This document shows positions 22,586 through 34,431 of a stretch of 64,000 nt of DNA, one piece after another; within the stretch, counting starts at the first letter, position 1; the number at the start of each line of letters is the position of its first letter. The notes beneath the pieces are model-generated. The model did not search any database. It was not told the origin of the DNA and saw nothing but the letters and a program-made list of their open reading frames with translations. The translations under genes and the position numbers were made by a program. Source of the stretch: Flaccisagitta enflata (taxonomy: Eukaryota > Chaetognatha > Sagittoidea > Aphragmophora); the NCBI GenBank assembly GCA_965153355.1, contig OZ231127.1, positions 100,874,001 through 100,938,000 on the forward strand. Direction: 5' to 3'.

Positions 22586-22890
22586 ATTGATGGGTGAGGA
22601 GGCGCTGGATTGTCTGTGCAGTTTTAATAATCATCTCAGTTATTTGTCTGGAACCATTTATCATTCATTTGGAACCAAAATTGCCAAAGTTTTATCTGGT
22701 ACTTCCTTCCACTTCATATGTCGTGGTTTGTCAAGTTCAAGATTATTGATGGGTGAGGAGGCGCTGGATTGTCTGCGCAATTTTGATAATCATCAATGTT
22801 ATTCGTCTGGAACCACTTATCATTCGATTGAAACCGAAAGTGGTCTCCAGTACTTCCTTCCACTTAATATGTCATGATTTTTCAGGTTCT
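22586..22890. repeat. Tandem duplication of about 159 bp
   Basis: ATTGATGGGTGAGGAGGCGC begins at 22586 and again at 22745, and both units run on to a CTTCCTTCCACTT..ATATGTC segment. The 96-codon plus-strand frame that spans both is a consequence of the duplication and is not called as a gene. Confidence 0.75.
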
Positions 22891-23185
22891 TTGTTCAAAA
22901 TCATCCAAAAGCAGCACAAATCCGATTTTTCTCCCAGGAACTTAGACATAATCTTTGCTCTCTCTTTCAGTTCCATGCGATGTACTATCTCCACCGAAAG
23001 AAATGCGACACCCTAGGAATTATATGACTTATTGACTAAACTTTGGTAACTGAGAGAGTTTTTAAGTCAAGTAAATTCTGTTTCAATGAAAGAGAAACTA
23101 TGAATATGAGGTGAATAAATAGCAATTTCTATCTCGTTTTTTCATTAACAGGGATGATAATCTTTTCTCATTATCCTGCAGTTTT

Positions 23186-23530
23186 TTGCAAAGCAGGTAT
23201 ACTCTTTTGTTTGCCATTACCAAACTGCTTGAGCTACAGAATCTGGATTGCGCTCATCTTTTAGAATTTTTGATGTCGATTAATAAGCTTTTTTGGAAAA
23301 AGAATCTAGCTTCTCCAGAAGCTAAGATAACCATAGTTAAAGTTATATTATATTTTTCGAAGCTAAGATAACCATAGTTAAAGTTACATTATATTTTTCT
23401 TTTTTTCACAATACTTTATCAATTCTGAAAATGACTATTTTCCCTCTGCTTGCCATTTCTAAATGCTTTAAGATATATGGACCACATTGGACTCATTTTA
23501 TGGATCTTTTGAAGTAGATGATTTTGATTT
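23186..23530. repeat. Repeat-derived segment with a 39-bp tandem duplication
   Basis: GAAGCTAAGATAACCATAG with its downstream sequence occurs twice in a row (about 23319-23397). Two nearby copies of a motif close to CTTGAGCTACAGAATCTGG are shared with the elements at 8721 and 31551, so this is probably decayed transposon sequence. Confidence 0.6.
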
Positions 23531-24815
23531 TTTTAAAAATATCTAGCCCCTCTAGAAGCTGAGATATTTTATAAAGAAGGTTTCGTATTTCTTGTGGCGA
23601 AGAAAGTATTTTTGACAAAGATTGATCACAGATAAGACTAAAAACCTGGGTTCTCAATTTTTTTCCCATTTCTCAGCATTAGTTCCCACGCTCGATTGAT
23701 GCTACTTTAGTGCATTCATGCCGCTTGTATGACGCAAGACTCAAAGTGGATTTTGTTAACATAGTTGTTCCAATTGTTTCGCTGGATGGAAAACTAGGGG
23801 TGAAAACTAGTCAATAGTCAGTGCGGTGGGAGCTCACAAGGCCTCCATCCATATTTTCAAGATTAGGTTTAGCGACTTAGCTCCATCAAGCAAATTGCCT
23901 CGAATAATGAACCTGCGTACTATAGATGACGGGACTGCAAATGCTGTAATTGGATAAGGAAATGGGAAGAAAATGATCAACAAAAGCTTAAAGAAGAAGA
24001 GGAAAGAAGGAGGGGGGGGAATGCCAAGGAAGCATTGAATGACAATATACTCTGAAAAGGAGGGAGAGAGAGAGAGCAGGAAAAAAATGTTACTGGGGCA
24101 TGACGGACGGACGCGGACGGATGAACATGAAAGAGTGACAGCACCGAAATTGGAAGGAAAGATACAGCATTTTCGCGTTTTTCTTTATCATTGGAAACAA
24201 TATGATTTTTTGTCTTTTTATTTCTTGCGTGGAGAGAGAATGGCAAAACAAAAGCTGATGAATTTGGAAGATAATTGGATTATATTTCTTGCGAAGTCAA
24301 AGCCCATGGAGGAAAGAAAGAGAAAAGCAAAATACAAAGAGAAAAACATATGATGGACATATGATGGTCATATGATGGTCATGGTTATCGGCAATAGAGT
24401 CCAATCATTGCCTACATTCGATGTGTCTGTGTTGTTTGTGGTCAAGAACATTGCATTCTGGACTTATCTCGGAAATTGTGCCCTACATATTCGTTCCACA
24501 CTTTACATTCCATTTTGAGGCATAGATAAAACATGCACTCTTTGTCATGTGCGACAATTCTTTTTGCAGGATCAACGGAATTCAACTAATTGTTCAATTT
24601 TCTTATAGATTTGAGTTAAGGTGTGTACTTTTTCTCCCTCACTGCTAATTGAACTGCAGTTATTCATCCGTTTTTAATTTTCGTTCTTTCGCGGCATGGC
24701 CTCCCGAACCTCATTTTTCCATTTGTTAATCGGGAAAAAAGTCCAAGTCAGTCCTCAACTTTTTGACATATTTGATAGAAACATGGTTTTCATTTTCTCA
24801 TGCTGAAGTTGGGAA
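23531..24815. other. Non-coding, low-copy
   Basis: No repeat family recognised. Opposed frames of 104 and 89 codons overlap at 23977-24353 over a purine-rich tract; neither has a recognisable domain. Confidence 0.4.
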
Positions 24816-24954
24816 ACTAAGGATGTGGAAGCGGTCGATATTAGTGCCGCTTCCACTGCTTCCGCTTCTGCTTCCGCTTCCATTTTGTGGTTCAAATACT
24901 AGTAGCTATCCCATTCTCCAAAATGGTAGCGGTCAATTGCTTCCACATCCCTAT
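24816..24954. mobile_element. Small hAT-like MITE
   Basis: The left end is TAAGGATGTGGAAGCGGTC. The right end is the inverted form TTGCTTCCACATCCCTA. The terminus TARGGATG fits the known hAT consensus. The interior has a GCTTCCGCTTC array. No 8-bp target duplication could be read. Confidence 0.6.
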
Positions 24955-25094
24955 GCAGGGTCTGACCGAATTTTTAGCTGCCTACCAGCGATATTTTTCC
25001 ACCAGTTCCTTCCTACAAAATATGTGTATCAATTTTGACATAGCGATATCCTAAATGTAATGAACGAGGTCATTAGACCTAAGTTGGCACTTTC

Positions 25095-25251
25095 AAAAAA
25101 AAGTCAGGCAGACAGACAGACAAACATCTTTTTTGTCAAAAAGACATTTGAAATAGTTGATTCCTCCTCCAAGTTTCTTAACTACATTTCAGAGACATAA
25201 AAAAATACAGCCTTTTAAAGGACAGACAAACTGACTAGCCAACGGACAGAC

Positions 25252-25302
<51 letters not shown>

Positions 25303-25375
25303 TGGACTGACCAACGAACTGACAGATGGACAAAAAAGTGACGTATAGAGTCGCGTAGCACGCAACTGAAGATAA
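25095..25375 (+). mobile_element. Family A hairpin end with (GACA)n
   Basis: Two CAGACAGACAGA runs, the second a pure 50-bp tract at 25253-25300, then ACAAAAAAGTGACGTATAG, GAGTCGCGTAGCACGCAACT and AAGAT. The left end is missing. Confidence 0.65.
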
Positions 25376-25559
25376 AACTAAGAGCAAGTCTCTGTATGAC
25401 AGTATCTGTATATTTTTCATAAAAAACGTTTATAATGTTTATGTTTATTTTTTCATTTATTGGTTAAAATTAAATGACTACTTTTAAAGATATATAAAAA
25501 ACTACAACGTTTCTGTTTTTTGTATTATATCTTAAGCTTCTTTTTTTAGTTTTTTTTAT

Positions 25560-27125
25560 TGGCACCGCTGCCCTGCTTCTCTCTCCTGCTTCACTAATCA
25601 TGCAAAGCAGTGCAACAGGTATTGCTGACATCATATTACCCTTGGATGACCTGTGTGTGAGGGCTCTTTAGGGGCCCTATGAGTCCCAAGCCCCTGTTAT
25701 CTATCTGCACACCTTTCAAATCTTTTGATGGCAATGACTAAGAGGCACTGTTACATTGAGGTGCAGCAGAAAAAAATGGTAATCTTTTACCATTTTTTTG
25801 GTTTTTTTGATCCCCTGCGAATCCTAAATGGGGCCCCTTGGGGTCCCAATCCCCCATTATCCAACTGTAAATTTAACACCACATTACATTTGATTGACTG
25901 ATAAGTCAATATACCTCTAGGGACCAACAGGGCAGAAAAGTAAGCAATTCTTTACTTTTTGGGCAGCGGCCCCAAAGGGCCGATGTCCTGTAGAACACGG
26001 GGGGAATTTTGAGACGTCCGTCCGTCCTTCTGTCCTTCCGTCCCCCCCCTTGACCATCAAGGCCTCAAATTAGCCCTCTGAGGTCTCAAATCAGCCCTCT
26101 TGGCTTCAAATCAGCCCCCCATGCCTCAAATCTGCCCTCCAGACCTCAAATCTACCCTCCAGACCTTCAATCTGCCCTCCAAGCATGAAACCCACCCTTC
26201 AAACCTCAAATTATACCCTCCAGATCTCAAATATGCCTTCAGTGGCCTACATCAGCCATCTAGAGCCCCTCAGGACAGACGGAAGGACGGATGTCTCGAA
26301 ATTCACCCCTGTGTTCTACAGGACATCGGCCCTTTTGGGCCGCTGCCCTGCTCTCACTCCACTTCTTCACTGGATCACTCCCAGCAGGGCATCGGGTACC
26401 GCTGACCATGTGTGATCCTTGGATGACTAGTTGGCTTTTTTAGCCATTTTTGAAATGAGGGGCCTTAAGAGGCCCTTTAGAGGCCTCGTAAGGATCCCAA
26501 TCCCCCATTATCCACTTATACATCTTTCACCACACCAACTGGGAATGACTGATAAGTCAATGTACCTCCAACAGGGCAGAAAACTAGGCAATTTAGCCCG
26601 TTTTCCGCTATTTTGGCCATTTTTAAGATCAAGAGGGACCTGAGGGGGGCCCATAGGGGTCCCATGCCCTCATTATTCATCTGTAAATATCTCACCACAC
26701 TAGATAGGAATGACTGATAAGTCAGTGTATCAGTGGGGTCCTACAGGACCAACAGGTCGCCCAAGGGCAATATGTGGTCAGGGATACCCGTTGCCCTGCT
26801 TTGAGTGATTGTGAATTGGAGTGAGGGGAAGCAGGGCAGCGGCCCCGAAGGGGACGAAGTCCTGTAGAACACAGGGGGACTTTTGTTCGTCCTACCTGAA
26901 GAAGTGGATGTGATGCTATAGAGGGCTGACTGAAGGCATTCAAGAGCCTAAACTGAGGTCTAAGAAGGCTGATATAAGGCTTGAGAATGCCAATTGGAAG
27001 CTTGAGAGGGCTGACTTGAGGCTTGAGAGAGCTGGATTAAGGCTTGAAAGGCCAGAGGACTGATTTGAAGCCTGAGAGCAATAAATTGAGGTTTAGATGG
27101 CTGATTTGATGCCTGAGAGGCCTAA
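25560..27125. repeat. Family B cluster, several copies in both orientations
   Basis: Signatures occur near 25566-25660 (reverse), 25960-26010, 26315-26420 (reverse) and 26750-26885. The third is ACAGGACATCGGCCC and GGGCCGCTGCCCTGC. The fourth is CAGGTCGCCCAAGGGCAATA through GAAGGGGACGAAGTCCTGTA. Cores of CCTCAAATCTGCCCTCCA-type units lie at 26055-26270 and reversed GGCTTGAGAGGGCTGA units at 26940-27120. A 'CTGATAAGTCAATGTACC' segment recurs at 25896, 26548 and 26711. Confidence 0.75.
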
Positions 27126-29690
27126 TTGGGCAGCGGCCCCGAAGGGGCCGATGACCTATGCTTTCACACAGGGGAAATTTCTCCTTCTTCTCCTTCTTCT
27201 TCTTCGTACCCCCCCCCCCTGGCCTTCACGCCCAAATCAGCCTCTAGGCCCAAAACCTAGCCCAGAAGCCTAAAACCTAGCCCAAAGACCTAAACTGCAA
27301 CCAAATCTAAGCCTCAAGGCCCATATCCTAGCCTTGTAGCCCAAATTTCAGCCTGGAGACCCAATTTCTAGCCTTCTTTATACTCCCTCCCCCCAAGATT
27401 TCCCACCCAAAACCCAGCCTCGAGGCCAAGATTCCAGACTCGAGGCTCAAATCCTACTCCCTAGTCTCAAATCCCATGTCAAGCATAGGTCATCGGGTCC
27501 TTCGGGGCCTGCTGACCATGTCAAAATTATGCTTCAAACCCAATGACAAGCCTCAAGCCTCAAGCCCCAAGACTCATTTATCCTTTATATCCCCCTCCCA
27601 CCTTGAGACTCAGATCCCAACCTTGAGTCTCAAATCCTAACTTCAAGGCTCAGATCCAAGCCTAGAGCCCCAAATTCCAGCCTCGAGGCCCAAAACCTAG
27701 CCCAAAGACCTAAACTGCAACCAAATCTAAGCCTCAAGGCCCATATCCTAGCCTTGTAGCCCAAATTTCAGCCTGGAGACCCAATTTCGAGCCTTCTTTA
27801 TACTCCCTCCCCCCAAGATTTCCCATCCAAAACCCAGCCTCGAGGCCCAGATTCCAGCCTCGAAGCTCAAATCCTACTCCCTAGTCTCAAATCCTGGTCC
27901 CAAGTCTCAAATCCCATGTCAAGCATAGGTCATCGGGTCCTTCGGGGCCTGCTGACCATGTCAAAATTATGCTTCAAACCCAATGACAAGCCTCAAGCCT
28001 CAAGCCCCAAGACTCATTTATCCTTTATATCCCCCTCCCACCTTGAGGCTTAGATCCCAACCTTGAGTCTCAAATCCTAACTTCAAGGCTCAGATCCAGC
28101 CTAGAGCCCCAAATTCCAGCCTCGAGGCCCAAAACCTAGCCCAAAGACCTAAACTGCAACCAAATCTAAGCCTCAAGGCCCATATCCTAGCCTTGTAGCC
28201 CAAATTTCAGCCTGGAGACCCAATTTCTAGCCTTCTTTATACTCCCACCCAAAACCCAGCCTCTAGGCCCAGATTCCAGCCTCAAGGCTCAAATCCTACT
28301 CCCTAGTACCAAATCCTAGTCCCAATTCTCAAATCCCATGTCAAGCATAGGTCATCGGGTCCTTCGGGGCCTGCTGACCATGTCCAAATTTTGCTTCCAG
28401 CCTAATGACAAGCCTTAAAACCCATATTTCAGCCCAAAGTTTCTCATTCAAGCCCCAAGACTCATAACTCCTTCATACTCCCCCTCCCACCTCATAGCTC
28501 AGATCCCAACCTCGAGGCTAAAATCCCAAATTCAAGGCTCAGATCCGAGCCTCAACTCCCAAATTCCAGCCTCAAGGCCCAAATTCCAGTCTCAGGACTC
28601 AAATCTCAGCCCCTAGACCCAAAACCTAGCCCAGAAGCCCAAAACCTAGCCCAAAGACCCTAACTCCATCCAAATCTATGCCTCAAGGCCTATATCCTGG
28701 CCTTATAACCCAAATTTTAAGCCTGGAGACCCAATTTCTAGCCTTCTTCTTAATACTCCCTCCCTCCAAGACTTCACACCCAGATCCCAGCCGCAAGGCC
28801 CATTTTCCAGCCTTAAGGCCCAGATTCCAGCCTCAAGGCTCAAATCCTACTCCCTAGTCCCAAATCCTAGTCCCAAGTCTCAAATCCCATGTCAATGAGG
28901 TCATCGGGTCCTTAGGGGCCTGCTGACCACGTCAAAAATTTGCTTCCAGCCCAATGACAAGCCTTGAAACCCATATTTCAGCCCAAAGTTTCACGTTCAA
29001 GCCCCAAGACTCATAACTCCTTCATACCCCCTCCCACCTCGTGGCTCAGATCCCAACCTTGAGGCTAAAATCCCAACTTCAAGGCTCAGATCCCAGCCTC
29101 GAGACCCAAATTCCAGCCTCAAGGCCCAAATTCCAGTCTCAGGACTCAAATCTCAGCCTCTAGAGCCTAGCCCAGAAGCCCAAAACCTAGCCCAAAGACC
29201 CTAACTCCATCCTAATCTATGCCTCAAGGCCTATATCCTGGCCTTATAGCCCAAATTTTTAGCCGGGAGACCCAATTTCTAGCCTTCTTCCTAATACTCC
29301 CTCCCTCCAAGACTTCACACCCAGATCCCAGCCTCAAGGCCCATATTCCAGCCTTAAGGCCCAGATTCCAGCCTCAAGGCTCAAATCCTACTCCCTAGTC
29401 CCAAATCCTAGTCCTACCAAGCCTTGAAGCCCTAATTTCAACCTGGAGACCCAATTTTTAGCCCTCTTCTTAATACTCCCTCCCCCCAAGACTTCAAACG
29501 CAAAACCCAGCCTCAAGGCTCAGATTCCATCATCAAGGCTCAAATCCTACTTTGTAGGCCCAAATCCTAGTCCCAAGTCTCAAATCCCATGTCAAGCGTA
29601 GGTCATCTGGTCCTTCGGGGCCTGCTGACCATGTCCAAATTTCACTTCCAGCCTAATGACAAGCCTTGAAACCCATATTTCATACCCCCC
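27125..29690. repeat. Family B higher-order array
   Basis: After a signature at 27127 (GGCAGCGGCCCCGAAGGGGC) come 2.5 kb of GCCTCAAGGCCCAAATTCCAG-like units. The landmark CATAGGTCATCGGGTCCTTC, or a close form, recurs near 27483, 27923, 28345, 28899 and 29599. Spacings are therefore about 440, 420, 555 and 700 bp, a higher-order repeat. No ORF of note. Confidence 0.85.
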
Positions 29691-31019
29691 TGCGAAAGAA
29701 CTATGATTGTCAGATAGTATCAACCATCTATATTCTAGGGCAAAGAGCTTGATAGGGAGCTAGAAGAAGGTAACATAGGATGTCATTCAGTATCATTAAT
29801 CTTATAAAGTATATGAAGCATTTCCCCTTTAACCAGCTTTGTCCGGTTCATTGTCTTTGTGTCACAATCGGATTTATCTGAAGATGATCTGCACTCTTTC
29901 TCCATGCTTCCAATACCAAGTTTCCTCACTATCCATCTAATAAGGGCAATGTTCCCATTCCTGTTAAATGCAATATTTACTGACTATAAGTTCAGTCCAA
30001 CTCAATTTTCAACTTTCCGGTTAAGATTCACCTGCAAACCACAACAACACAACAACTAAATCCAAACCTTGAAGCCGTCATTCCAATCAAGAGGCCAGTT
30101 CCATCTCTTCTCTTCTTCCCTTACTTTTTTCTCCAAGCTGTTCGCACTCTTTTCAACAGAACTGCTCTCCTGATTATTCAGAAATAAGAATAGCTCAAGG
30201 ATAGAACAGAATCATATCATCTTCAAAAGCAAAGTTAACCCTTGTCTGTTTCATTGTTATCATCATTCAAAACCAGCCGCACTCTTAATATCACAATAGA
30301 AATTATTGCCAACCACCTGAAACTGCCAATGGTTTGACATCCTCTTCCATAGTTTTAACGTCCAACATATCGCCAAACACCTCTTGAGCCCATGTCCAAC
30401 GTCTGTTTCCTGTACTGTTCTTGATGATCTTAATGTTTGATTTGAATGTATCTGAAAGAGTCTCTTTTGTAAGAGGAAGGAGGGACACGTTGGTACGTCC
30501 TTCCTCCGCGCCAGAACTCTCCACGTGGAGGCAACCTTAATGATTGGACAAGTTTTCTACTGTCTTTAGATATTACTTCACTATCAACTGCTGTTTTTCT
30601 ACTGTCTTTAAACGACACTTAACTAGTAACTTTTTAGATGGTAAACTGACTGAAGGATTGATGAAATATCTAAACTAGCAAGAATTTCCAACTTTAAAGT
30701 TGATAAAACAATTATTTAACTGCAAGACTTATTTACAAAGAAACTGATTAACTAGTCAAGCTTTAAGGTCCATTCATTAAGGCGGAGACTGTTGGAGTTC
30801 CACCTACCTACCTTGCATTAATCTTGAAACCACGTTAGGCGTGTATTCAAGGTATCTAGATGTTTAAAGCTAGTCTGCCTAAAAAAACAAATCTGTAAAT
30901 GAAAGGATGAATGATTGAATGAATGAATGGATTTCATCTCTTCTCTTCGTGGCGTCTGAGTCATGTATAGCAGTCATTTATGCAAGAACAATTTCAGGAA
31001 CCATTAGTGGATTTTCTTC
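29691..31019. other. Non-coding or low-confidence
   Basis: Low-copy sequence. A minus-strand frame of 73 codons at 30303-30524 ends near a possible donor (TTCAGGTGG), but nothing supports it as an exon. Confidence 0.4.
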
Positions 31020-31549
31020 GTGACTTGATGGACATTCAGCTGGTCAGGTAACTCCACGCCCTTTTCTAGCCATGGAAGATAGGAAAAAATGCATGGACAT
31101 TGTTACCTGTTCTAGAGTACTGAATACATCTAGATGTATCTCACCCAATTTTCTAAAGGGAAAAGATATATCTGAACATACTCAACACTCTAAAATGGGT
31201 GAAAATACTAAGACATTTCCTCCTACCTTCCTCAGCTAAGAAAGGGCGTGACTCCCGAGTTAGCCATTCGTTACAGAAGGCCATCAGTTGCAAAATGGAC
31301 ATTCACCTGATTGGGTAACTCGAAAGTTGTCCCCTCAACCACTTTACGTTTGGACAAGCATTCAGAAGTACATAAACAGACAAAATAGTGGACATTCACC
31401 TGTTAGGGTAACCCCCGCCCCTTGGGTTGCCCTTGGTTCCCTGTGGCTTTGGTTTTCCCTAAAAGGTCAAACAGCTTGAAGTACACAAACAAACAGATTA
31501 TGGATATTCACCTGATTGGGTTACTAGAAAGTTACCCCTTAACCACTGT
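31020..31549. repeat. Degenerate repeats with GGACATTCACCTGATTGGGT
   Basis: The motif recurs near 31030, 31294, 31388 and 31500, with following sequences GTAACTCGAAAGTT or close variants. Spacing is about 95-110 bp for the last three. The final unit is interrupted by the element at 31551. Confidence 0.6.
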
Positions 31550-31550
31550 A

Positions 31551-32116
31551 CAGGGTGTTTCACATCAAATGATATATAAGCAAACAATGTTGTTCTGCTT
31601 TCAAAAATAAGACAACTATTCTAAAAATAGATTCATTGAGCTCTTAAACTCTGATTTTTCATGTAAAAATTTCATTGGTTTAAGTTGAATAGTTTGGCCA
31701 CAATATAGATTTGAAGTAAAATGAATATTTACAGTCAATGTGTTTTTCATCCTGGAAGCTTTTCTTTAAATCATTCTCACGTCTAAACGGTTTGAGCTAC
31801 AGATGCCAGATTGGACTCAAATGAAAGAAAATTAGAATATCTTTTATTTGAGACCAATCTGGCATCTGTAGCTCAAACCATTTGGACGTGAGAATGATTT
31901 GAAGAAAAACTTCCAGGATGAAGAAAACATTGATTGTAAATATTCATTTTACTTAAAATCTATATTGTGGCTAAACTACTCAACTTAAATAAATGAAATT
32001 TTTACATGAAAAATTGGCGTTTAAGAGCTTTATGAATCTTTTTACAGAATTGTTTCCTCATTTTCAGAAGTAAAATGACATCATTTCTTATATATCATTT
32101 GATGTGAAACACCCTG
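31551..32116. mobile_element. Palindromic mariner-like MITE with CAGGGTGTTT termini
   Basis: The left arm begins CAGGGTGTTTCACATCAAAT and the right arm ends ATTTGATGTGAAACACCCTG. The arms of about 275 bp pair nearly throughout and meet near 31835-31850. TA flanks both ends. CAGGGTGT termini with a TA target are typical of mariner elements. No transposase. Confidence 0.8.
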
Positions 32117-32194
32117 TAGTTATCCAAAGATAACTATTTCATCTATTCAACAATGAATTGTTGAATCGTTCTTTCTCCAGCGTCATACCTTCTT

Positions 32195-34069
32195 TCACTG
32201 TTGGGCGTCTAGATGTTCATGTGATACCTGCTGTTTGTAAATGAAGAGATTTGCTTTTTCCAACGCCAGAACACTAGTTGAGGTAATGGATGCATCATTA
32301 ATTTCAAACCACTCTTCCCCTGATTTTCTGCAACATACATAATGCCCTGCATTTGCATTTGGTCCAATATGTTTGATTACAGAAATTAGTTCAAAATCAG
32401 TTGGTCCTTCTAAAGTATTGATCACTAAATTTTGGGGAACAATACAGGCAGTATTAATTTTTGTGTTGTTCGGTCCTGCTCGATTCAAATTCACCATAAG
32501 AAATCTTGGTTTCCCATCTATCACTAATTTTCTTTGACACTGAAATTTACATTCAACATCATTGCAAACTTTTTCTGAATTTTCAAACTGATTGAATAGG
32601 TTCAACAAAGCCTCCTTTAAATCAAATTTGCCTCGTTTAATGAATTTTTGATGAAAAAAAACTGACAGAATTGTTTCTCTCAATCTGACAGTTTGTTTAG
32701 ATTCACAATTAGGACAATGATAAGTTTCAATCTGAAAATGACCTAAAGGTGACAAACTGTCACAATGATTGATAAACTCTTGAAACGCTTCGACAGCATC
32801 TTCTTGACTCTTCAGTCGCCACTCTTCAAATTTCCCAATTGACATCAAGAAGGCTTGTTTAATAGAGACATCAAATATTTGCTCAGTGTATAAATCAAGT
32901 TTTTCAGAATGTACATTGCCCTTACTCAATATCCAATTGAATATAGCACTACAACTATCAGTATTTTCAGTCCCTGTAAACTTCTTGTCAATTGAAAAAA
33001 TTGCCCATAACACCTGAAAGATAGAATTCAACCAACAAGTATTGTGTTGGTTTTGTAAGCCCTGAAAGGAGTTTGCTAAAGAAATGCGGGAATTAGTTTG
33101 TATGGTCTCTGTATCAGTCTCATTGCTAAAAGGATCATCAATGGGTTGACAATCGCATTTTCCTGACAACTTACTTTCATCAAAGGCTTTTACACTGTCA
33201 AGATAATCTTTGATTTGAGGCTTTTCTCCAATGTCAGTCATGATAGCATCATCATCCAAATTCAAGACAGCGACAATGCTATGATGGTCAGAAAAATAGG
33301 AAGGATTAACCCAATGCAACAGATCATCATTAAAATTGGCATACAAATGGTCAATACGTGTCATCCATTTAGTCGTTGGTAGAGTTATGCAATTGATAAA
33401 CCCTTTTTCCAACAAACATGCTATGTCATCCTTGTGGTTGAAGTCACCGCCTATCAATATTCTTGGAAAATCATTACATCTGTTCAAAGCTTTGTTCACA
33501 CAAGTGTGTACGAAGCTTAAAGGGCACTTTGGACTAAAATACACAGCAACAATTATCATATCATCTATCTTGCAAGTTAGAGCAGTTCCATGGTATCCTT
33601 CATTTTTCTCATGTATTTTATGAAGAACCTCTATATCAACATCCGGCTTAGCCATAATCACAATCCCTCCAGGGATCCGTAAATGGGTATCCATAGTGAT
33701 CTGATCTTTTAGAATAAAACTATCAATGGATAGATTAACCAAAGACTTTAACCGACTGTCCAAGAAAAAACAGACATCTGCCGCCATTGTGCTAAAGTCC
33801 ATTTTGATGTCTTCCAGATGAGGCAAAATGCGATTTACATTATGAAACATTAGTTTTAATGCTGCTTTGGGGAACTTGTACAATGGTTTCCACACCAAAT
33901 CGACCTCTTTCTTTTCAAGTTCTTTAAACGCATTACAAACTTTGTCCTCTGTGATCAGCAATGGAAACTTCTTCTTTCTGCGTTCAGCTTCCTTGAAGAA
34001 TGGGTCTGAGTAGTAAGGGAAATTGTGATAAGTGGATGTTATCCTATAGCGGTCAAACTCATGAGGCTC
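32195..34069 (-). CDS. Endonuclease/exonuclease/phosphatase domain fused to C19 ubiquitin protease, 5'-partial
   Basis: The frame is open from 34069 to a TGA at 32195 without introns. It has no in-frame ATG before residue 38 (counting from 33961), so the 5' end is missing or spliced. Residues about 38-235 look like an EEP (APE-type) nuclease, with FHNVNRI, GGDFNH at 171-176 and SDHHSIV at 224-230. The usual early Glu is replaced by Asp in FFLDSRL. Residues about 298-576 are a USP domain: NTCWLN gives the Cys box (C309), SQEDAVEAFQEF the QDA box, CPNC plus later cysteines a possible zinc site, and GHYVCC..WFEINDAS the His/Asn-Asp box (H540). EEP domains are part of many Helentrons and LINEs, and some Helentrons carry a cysteine protease (OTU). 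I infer a Helentron-type remnant. A domesticated host gene is the alternative. Confidence 0.65.
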   Translation of the reverse strand, partial: EPHEFDRYRITSTYHNFPYYSDPFFKEAERRKKKFPLLITEDKVCNAFKELEKKEVDLVWKPLYKFPKAALKLMFHNVNRILPHLEDIKMDFSTMAADVCFFLDSRLKSLVNLSIDSFILKDQITMDTHLRIPGGIVIMAKPDVDIEVLHKIHEKNEGYHGTALTCKIDDMIIVAVYFSPKCPLSFVHTCVNKALNRCNDFPRILIGGDFNHKDDIACLLEKGFINCITLPTTKWMTRIDHLYANFNDDLLHWVNPSYFSDHHSIVAVLNLDDDAIMTDIGEKPQIKDYLDSVKAFDESKLSGKCDCQPIDDPFSNETDTETIQTNSRISLANSFQGLQNQHNTCWLNSIFQVLWAIFSIDKKFTGTENTDSCSAIFNWILSKGNVHSEKLDLYTEQIFDVSIKQAFLMSIGKFEEWRLKSQEDAVEAFQEFINHCDSLSPLGHFQIETYHCPNCESKQTVRLRETILSVFFHQKFIKRGKFDLKEALLNLFNQFENSEKVCNDVECKFQCQRKLVIDGKPRFLMVNLNRAGPNNTKINTACIVPQNLVINTLEGPTDFELISVIKHIGPNANAGHYVCCRKSGEEWFEINDASITSTSVLALEKANLFIYKQQVSHEHLDAQQ

Positions 34070-34321
34070 TCAAAACGTGGAGAAATACCCTCTACTATTA
34101 CCATTTCCTAACAAAGAAATAACTACGAGCTAGCTAGAGATGACCACTCCTGCCCAAAGTCTCCTGCCCATGATCTAGTGGTCAAGCCTTTTGCAAGGCC
34201 AATAAGGAGGAGGAGGAGGAGCTCCGGCCAATTTGCAAGAGTAGGAATCGCGCAACTAGTTGCAGAGGATTTGTAGAATGGTAGGATTTGTAAGCCTCAA
34301 AATCTCTACTCGAGTTGAATT

Positions 34322-34347
34322 CGAGAGAGAGAGAGAGAGAGAGAGAC
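34322..34347. repeat. Short (GA)n tract
   Basis: Thirteen or so GA units in purine-rich sequence. Confidence 0.8.
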
Positions 34348-34431
34348 GAGGAGCCTCAGAACTTTCGATCTATCGAAGATTTTCAGTCGAGGATTTTCTA
34401 CTTTTAGGGAGGGAGGGAGGGAGGGTAGAAA

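Noticed and set aside
24039-24353. 104-codon plus-strand frame, Lys/Glu/Arg-rich
   Set aside because: Composition follows a purine-rich tract and an opposed frame covers the same bases; no motif supports either.
27125-29690. CRISPR-like array of regular repeats
   Set aside because: Units are imperfect, not separated by unique spacers of constant length, and the genome is eukaryotic; it is a minisatellite.
30303-30618. Two overlapping minus-strand frames with a possible donor
   Set aside because: They are short, no domain is seen and no matching acceptor or partner exon was found.
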